From Cymbomonas tetramitiformis (lineage: Eukaryota; Chlorophyta; Pyramimonadophyceae; Pyramimonadales; Pyramimonadaceae), in NCBI GenBank assembly GCA_001247695.2, contig LGRX02027735.1, positions 1-20,935 of the forward strand: a stretch of DNA of 20,935 nucleotides. The letters are read 5' to 3'. Of the stretch, positions 16,353 through 20,935 are shown piece by piece. The translations under genes were made by a program, and so were the position numbers. How positions within the stretch are numbered: the stretch's first letter is position 1; each line of letters begins with the position of its first letter. The notes under the pieces are model-generated. The model was not told the DNA's origin. It made no database searches and saw only the letters and a program-made list of their open reading frames with translations.

Positions 16353-18849
16353 TGCGCGAGTCGTTGACAGCGAACTCCACGTTCGTCATGTAGAGGTCCC
16401 AGTCATCAGGATTGGCACCCACGAACGAGCGCAACATGTCCTCCACCACCCGGTTGGTGTGCTCCGCCTGTCCGTCCGAGCGAGGGTTGTACGGAGTGGT
16501 AGAAGCCACCCGTACCCCCATAAGCCTCATTAGCTCACGCCAGAACGAGTCCTGGAATCTGGGGTCACGGTCCCATACAATCTTCATGGGGGCCCCATGC
16601 TGCCTCCAGACAACGTCGAAGTAGATGCGGGCCACCGTTTGCGCAGAGCTGTCCCCAAAGTTCATGGGCATAAGGTGCACCATTTTGCTCAGCTTGCACG
16701 TGAAGGTGACAAAGGCGTCGTTTCCTTGGGCGGTGAGCGGCAGCCCTGTAACGAAGTCCACGCTCACATCCTGCCAATTGCGTTGGGGAATAGCGTGCGG
16801 ATTCAATAATCCATCGGGGTAGGATGCTCGGGGACGAACCGCCTGACATGTAGGGCATGAGGCCACCCATCCCGCCACATCCTCGGAGGCATTCTTCCAC
16901 CAGAACCTGCGGAGAACTCTCTCCAGTGTCTTCTCCCGGCCAGTGTGGCCTGCAGCGGTGGAGTCGTGGGCATCCTTGAAGACTACTTCTCGCAAAGGGG
17001 AGTCCTCGCCGAGAACCAACTGGTACCGTCCTGCGGCTACACGCCATAGCACGTCCCCAACGATACGGAAATCCCTCGTGGCATGGTGCGGGGCCGCAAG
17101 GATCTCATCCCGCAGCTGCCGAAGAGGGCCGGCACGTGCATACTCATCGTGCAGGGACTCCAGGAATGTGACGTCTGTGGGGAGGCTCGTAGCATCGCGG
17201 GTCTCAGCAGCCTTACCCCGTCGCACTATAGGAGGCGCCACTCGGGGATGCCGTACTCTCGGCAACAGCTGTCGGGTAGGGGGAGCATGTACCACTAGCA
17301 CGGGCCACGGAAGGTCGTGAAGTACACCGTCAGGAGTCTCGAACAGCTGTGTGGGTACTCCTCGTTCGTCATGGGTAGGTATCACTTCCACCAGCCTCAT
17401 ACCAGCCATTCTGAAGAGCCGCCTCCATTGAGGCATGCGGGCCTGGATGTCCGGTAGAAGGAACACTGCCGAGGTATGTGCGGGGTCTTGCCGCCATTCG
17501 TCCACATACTTACGCAACACCGCCTCGATGGAGATATGACTGCTGGAGTATGGGGGGTTGCACCAGACGTGCTTCCCCCGCCACTGTTGTTGCAGACAAT
17601 CAGTCCAGTAGGCGTCCACTTGGCGGTTCCGTCCACCCAGGTCACAACACGCGTCGACGTCGAAGCTGCCGAACTGTCGCTGGAGGCGCTCAAAGACCTC
17701 CTTGCGCACCTTCCAGTCTTGCCGATCGGCTGGGGGCTTGGCGGTTCGACTAGACGGCCGAGCTGGCTGCTTAGGATTTCGAGAATCCGTAGCAGGTCGT
17801 GTCGAGGTTTTCGGCGTGACGGAAGGAGTCGTCGTAGCAATGGGTTGTCGCAGCCGAGCACTACGACGCAATACCGGGGTGGTTCCCGGGGTGCTCGTTT
17901 CCTGCCGGTGCTTTCCAGATTCGGACATATCAGCGAAGTAGTCGGTGGGAGCTCGCAGCATTAGTTGTGCTTCAGGCTGCATGTTGCATGTTGCATGCTC
18001 AGCTGGGCGTGTTGCATGCTCAGCTGGGCAGGTTGCATGCGAAGCTGAGCTGGCTGCATGCGAAGCTGAGCTGGTTGCATGCGAAGCTGAGCTGGTTGCA
18101 TGCGAAGCTGAGCTGGTTGCATGCTCAGCAAGGCATGCTGCATGCTCAGGCGAGCTGATTGCGTGCTCAGACGAGCGTGTTGCATGCTCAGCTGGGCAGG
18201 TTGCATGCGAAGCTGAGCTGGTTGCATGCGGAGCTGAGCTGGTTGCATGCGAAGCTGAGCTGGTTGCATGCGAAGCTGAGCTGGTTGCATGCTCAGCAAG
18301 GCATGCTGCATGCTCAGCAAGGCGTGCTGCATGCTCAGGCGAGCTGGTTGCATGCCCAGGCAAGCGTGTTGCATGCTCAGCTGGGCAGGTTGCATGCAGA
18401 GCTGAGCTGGTTGCATGCTCAGCAAGGCATGCTGCATGCTCAGGCGAGCTGGTTGCATGCTCAGGCAAGCGTGTTGCATGCTCAGCTGGGCAGGTTGCAT
18501 GCGAAGCTGAGCTGGTTGCATGCGAAGCTGAGCTGGTTGCATGCGAAGCTGAGCTGGTTGCATGCGAAGCTGAGCTGGTTGCATGCTCAGCAAGGCGTGC
18601 TGCATGCTCAGGCGAGCTGGTTGCATGCGAAGCTGAGCTGGTTGCATGCTCAGCAAGGCATGCTGCATGCTCAGGCGAGCTGGTTGCATGCTCAGGCGAG
18701 CGTGTTGCATGCTCAGCTGGGCAGGTTGCATGTGAAGCTGAGCTGGTTGCATGCTCAGTAAGGCATGCTGCATGCCAGGGCGCGCTGCCAGCCTGGAGCA
18801 GGCTCACCAGGGCTCGCTCCGCCACCTGAAGCGTCTCCACGCCATCCAT
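16219..18849 (-). CDS. Ty3/gypsy pol middle: array linker, NPPY MTase-like, integrase
   Basis: An open frame of 876 codons. Residues about 23-286 are encoded by the 21-bp array and form seven-residue repeats (HATSSAS, HATCPAE, HAACLAE). Residues about 390-520 resemble phage Dam-type N6-adenine methyltransferases: FDVDACCD, then VWCNPPYSS with N431-P-P-Y. Integrase follows. Its zinc finger has H628, H635, C665 and C668. Its catalytic triad is D698 (SVDFVTG), D760 (WDRDPRF) and E796 (DGQAEHTNR), giving D-61-D-35-E, intact. The integrase core then breaks after GFTPFEVMLRGVPDVS near 16300 and continues one frame over in the 14700-16352 frame. The ATG at 18849 follows an in-frame TAG, so this frame is probably reached from the upstream RT frame by a frame change near 18845. 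Confidence 0.8.
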   Translation of the reverse strand: MDGVETLQVAERALVSLLQAGSAPWHAACLTEHATSSASHATCPAEHATRSPEHATSSPEHAACLAEHATSSASHATSSPEHAARLAEHATSSASHATSSASHATSSASHATSSASHATCPAEHATRLPEHATSSPEHAACLAEHATSSALHATCPAEHATRLPGHATSSPEHAARLAEHAACLAEHATSSASHATSSASHATSSAPHATSSASHATCPAEHATRSSEHAISSPEHAACLAEHATSSASHATSSASHATSSASHAASSASHATCPAEHATRPAEHATCNMQPEAQLMLRAPTDYFADMSESGKHRQETSTPGTTPVLRRSARLRQPIATTTPSVTPKTSTRPATDSRNPKQPARPSSRTAKPPADRQDWKVRKEVFERLQRQFGSFDVDACCDLGGRNRQVDAYWTDCLQQQWRGKHVWCNPPYSSSHISIEAVLRKYVDEWRQDPAHTSAVFLLPDIQARMPQWRRLFRMAGMRLVEVIPTHDERGVPTQLFETPDGVLHDLPWPVLVVHAPPTRQLLPRVRHPRVAPPIVRRGKAAETRDATSLPTDVTFLESLHDEYARAGPLRQLRDEILAAPHHATRDFRIVGDVLWRVAAGRYQLVLGEDSPLREVVFKDAHDSTAAGHTGREKTLERVLRRFWWKNASEDVAGWVASCPTCQAVRPRASYPDGLLNPHAIPQRNWQDVSVDFVTGLPLTAQGNDAFVTFTCKLSKMVHLMPMNFGDSSAQTVARIYFDVVWRQHGAPMKIVWDRDPRFQDSFWRELMRLMGVRVASTTPYNPRSDGQAEHTNRVVEDMLRSFVGANPDDWDLYMTNVEFAVNDSRSDVTGFTPFEVMLRGVPDVSIRPFPGSCNSPWLCATERGGGYRP
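17993..18790 (-). repeat. 38-unit exact-phase 21-bp array inside pol (array 3)
   Basis: GCATGC cores begin at 17993 and the last at 18770, 777 bp = 37 x 21. On the minus (coding) strand the unit starts GCATGCAACCAGCTCAGC, sharing GCATGCAACC with arrays 1 and 2. The 21-bp register preserves the reading frame, so the array is translated as about 264 residues rich in Ala, Ser and His. Some units carry an extra GCATGC (for example 18763), from subtype variation. Relative to the element it runs opposite to array 2. Confidence 0.95.
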
Positions 18850-20935
18850 CTATGACTCCATGGTGGCCACCCATCCTGGTACAGGGGGTGGCCGGGTGGT
18901 CTTCAAAGATCTCCTCGACATCCAGCACGGAGAGCGGGTCCTTGGGGAGGTCCGTCTCCTTGTCTACAACACCGGCCTCCTTGAGCCCATCCTGCGGGTC
19001 CTTGGTCACGTAGTCAGGTCGGCGGGATAGCGCATCGGGGACCAGAAGGAGGGCTCCCTTGACGTACTCCATTCGTGGGACACCGACTTCCACCAGGTCC
19101 ATGTACCACCGTGCCTGTCGTCGGCTAAGCTCTCGTCCCGGGGACATTAGCCATTCCAGGGGGCGATGGTCACCTTGTAGCCGGAAGTCGGAGGAGAACA
19201 GGTAGTGCCTCCAGGTGACGGTGGTGCAATGGTGCAACGCACAGAGCTCCCTTTCGCCGGTGTGGTAATTCTGCTCCGCTGCAGAAAACTGCCGACTATC
19301 GTAGGCGATCACCCTCATACCGTCCCCCGTATCTTGCATGAGTACGCCTCCCAAAGCAACTCCGCTTGCGTCCGTTTGTACCAAAAACGGCGCTGACCCA
19401 TCCGCGGCTGCCTTCATGTCGGGCAATGCCAATACTGGGGCTGAGGAGAGAGCGGTCTTCAGCTCATCGAAGGCCCATTGTTGGAGATCTCCCCACTGCC
19501 ACGGTACGTCGGTCTTGGTGAGCGAGGTCAAGGGTTGGGCAATCTCCGAGAACCGGTGCACAAACCGGCGGTAGTACCCCGCTAGTCCAAGGAACTGTCT
19601 GACGTGGGTTACCGTCTCCAGCTTCGGCCAGTCCTTGATGGAGGACACCTTGTCATGCTGAGGTTGGCATCCTTCGGCGGATAGAGTGTGGCCCAAGAAC
19701 CGTAGAGACTCCTTCAGCATCTGCGCCTTGGATGCCTTCAGGTATACCCCTTTTTCTCGACAAGTGTCCAAGAACTGACGTACGTGGTCGTAATGTTCTT
19801 CCACCGTGCGTGAGAAGACCCCCACATCGTCGATGAAAATCCGTACAAAGGGGAGATGACCAAGTGCACGCTGCATTCGCCGCTGATACTGAGATGGAGA
19901 GTTCTGCAGGCCCTGGGGCATCACCAACCATTCGTAGGCCCCCATCTGGGTGGTGAACGCAGTCTTCTCCACGTCCTCCTCGGCCATTGGCACTTGCCAG
20001 AATCCGTCCACCGCGTCAAAGGAGGAGAAGAACGCTGCCCCTTGCATCTCGTCAAACATCAGTTGGATGTCCGGTAGTGGATACCGGTCCCGCACCGTCT
20101 GCTGATTCAATTGTCGGTAATCCACCACCAGACGCAATGTCTTCGGATCACCAGGCTTGGGTACCATCAGACATGGGGCGGCATACGGGCTTGACGACGG
20201 CCGGATGTAACCCTTCTTCATGAGCTGCTCGATGCGTTCACGTAGCTGGCGTAGCTCTTCAGCGGTCATCTTGTATGGACGCCTACATGGTGGTCCACCC
20301 TCCGCGTCCGGCTTGCGATCGATGCGGGCCTTGTCCTCCTCAGTGCGACGCAACTTGAAGGCCTCCGGTAGAGCTGCACACAGAGTATCTAGATACTTCT
20401 CAAAGAAGGCGTCAAAGCGCTGCTTCCACGTGCTGCTTACCGGTGCATCTCGAGTATCTTGACGGGGTCCTTCCTTCTCCACGGGGGTGTGAGGTGGCGG
20501 TATTTCAGCAGCGGTAGCCGCAAAAGCTGCCTCATGGTCGTTCCCACGCGCGGCCATCATGAGCCACTGAGGTTGTGACTCTTCATCCCCGGCCAGGCGC
20601 CTGGTCTCGGCGTGGATGAGGTGCTGCTTCAGCTGCGCTGCCGTCAAGAATACCTCATCGATCAGCCCCGCGCCTTGAGCCTTGCCCTGACCCACCCCCG
20701 GACTACAGCCCGCGAGTGTCACCCGTTGCTGTCCTCCACCATTTGCTCGCGTGTTGAAGGATACGGAACCGTGACCGGCATAATCCAACGTGACCGGGGA
20801 AAGACTGCGAAGCCACTTACCCCCCAACACCACGTCTACTTGGATTCCCAGCGGCAAGACTCGTAGAGCCATTCGCTTCTCGCAGTAGTTTACTCCCGCC
20901 GCCGTGTGCGCGGTGAACTTGGTGTACGCCACCTC
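18755..20935 (-). CDS. Ty3/gypsy pol N-terminal part: protease remnant, RT, RNase H
   Basis: Partial: it enters from the right edge, and gag is outside the window. Numbering starts at 20932. Residues about 1-60 look like the second half of a retropepsin-type protease (VDVVLGGKWLRSLSPVTLDY). Reverse transcriptase covers about 215-400: LVVDYRQLNQQ, motif A FDAVDGFW (D306) and motif C FIDDVG (D368, D369), the catalytic triad intact. RNase H covers about 500-630: TDASG (D521), ERELCAL (E562), GDHRPLEW (D588). The frame ends at 18755 after an out-of-place tail; the next pol frame overlaps it by 95 nt, and the coding impression moves frame near 18845. In element order this is the first pol segment. 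Domain order and YVDD-like box place it in Ty3/gypsy (Metaviridae). Confidence 0.85.
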   Translation of the reverse strand, partial: EVAYTKFTAHTAAGVNYCEKRMALRVLPLGIQVDVVLGGKWLRSLSPVTLDYAGHGSVSFNTRANGGGQQRVTLAGCSPGVGQGKAQGAGLIDEVFLTAAQLKQHLIHAETRRLAGDEESQPQWLMMAARGNDHEAAFAATAAEIPPPHTPVEKEGPRQDTRDAPVSSTWKQRFDAFFEKYLDTLCAALPEAFKLRRTEEDKARIDRKPDAEGGPPCRRPYKMTAEELRQLRERIEQLMKKGYIRPSSSPYAAPCLMVPKPGDPKTLRLVVDYRQLNQQTVRDRYPLPDIQLMFDEMQGAAFFSSFDAVDGFWQVPMAEEDVEKTAFTTQMGAYEWLVMPQGLQNSPSQYQRRMQRALGHLPFVRIFIDDVGVFSRTVEEHYDHVRQFLDTCREKGVYLKASKAQMLKESLRFLGHTLSAEGCQPQHDKVSSIKDWPKLETVTHVRQFLGLAGYYRRFVHRFSEIAQPLTSLTKTDVPWQWGDLQQWAFDELKTALSSAPVLALPDMKAAADGSAPFLVQTDASGVALGGVLMQDTGDGMRVIAYDSRQFSAAEQNYHTGERELCALHHCTTVTWRHYLFSSDFRLQGDHRPLEWLMSPGRELSRRQARWYMDLVEVGVPRMEYVKGALLLVPDALSRRPDYVTKDPQDGLKEAGVVDKETDLPKDPLSVLDVEEIFEDHPATPCTRMGGHHGVIDGWRGDASGGGASPGEPAPGWQRALACSMPY

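Noticed and set aside
17945..18829. Plus-strand frame of 294 codons over array 3
   Set aside because: Antisense to the pol frame and confined to the array; the minus-strand frame continues into recognisable domains, this one does not.

Overview
The window reads as nuclear DNA of a eukaryote. It has GT-AG introns, a chromodomain-bearing Ty3/gypsy-type retrotransposon, other LTR remnants, a piggyBac-type MITE with TTAA duplications and a hAT transposase relic. There is no bacterial operon structure. GC-rich coding next to AT-rich repeat deserts, and 21-bp GCATGC arrays, fit a microalga (a prasinophyte-type green alga would fit), but the organism is an inference with modest confidence.

Layout. 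(1) 1-210: 21-bp GCATGCAACC array. (2) 416-1489, minus strand: three exons of an unrecognised host-like gene that continues off the left edge. (3) About 1620-5900: a CpG-rich, gene-dense block with frameshifted coding remnants on both strands, two TATA-box/ATG pairs, long palindromes and an inverted duplication. It looks like a decayed integrated foreign element, probably viral, of unknown family. (4) 5901-6344: a possible insertion between 12-bp direct repeats, ending in a CT-rich tract. (5) 6520-7403: degenerate ATCGATCAATAC-type motifs around a hAT transposase C-terminal relic. (6) 7404-7995: a recognisable LTR in minus orientation. (7) 8000-13815: AT-richer sequence without credible genes, carrying several minus-oriented polypurine-tract/LTR junctions, a dispersed TGCAGCCC repeat and a 546-bp piggyBac-type MITE. 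(8) 13816-14676: a 40-unit, exactly phased 21-bp array that may form most of a 3' LTR. (9) 14700-20935, minus strand: the pol part of a large Ty3/gypsy-type chromovirus; gag and the 5' LTR lie beyond the right edge.

The retrotransposon is the most interesting object. In element order it encodes a protease remnant, reverse transcriptase, RNase H, a linker built from a 38-unit 21-bp array, an NPPY-type (N6-adenine methyltransferase-like) domain, integrase with an intact zinc finger and D,D-35-E triad, a chromodomain, and a C5-cytosine methyltransferase-like domain. It therefore appears to carry two different DNA methyltransferase folds plus a chromatin reader. Three reading-frame breaks interrupt it. 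Single-base frame breaks also occur in the host-like gene, the foreign block and the hAT relic, so either general decay or assembly indel errors must be considered before any break is called biological.
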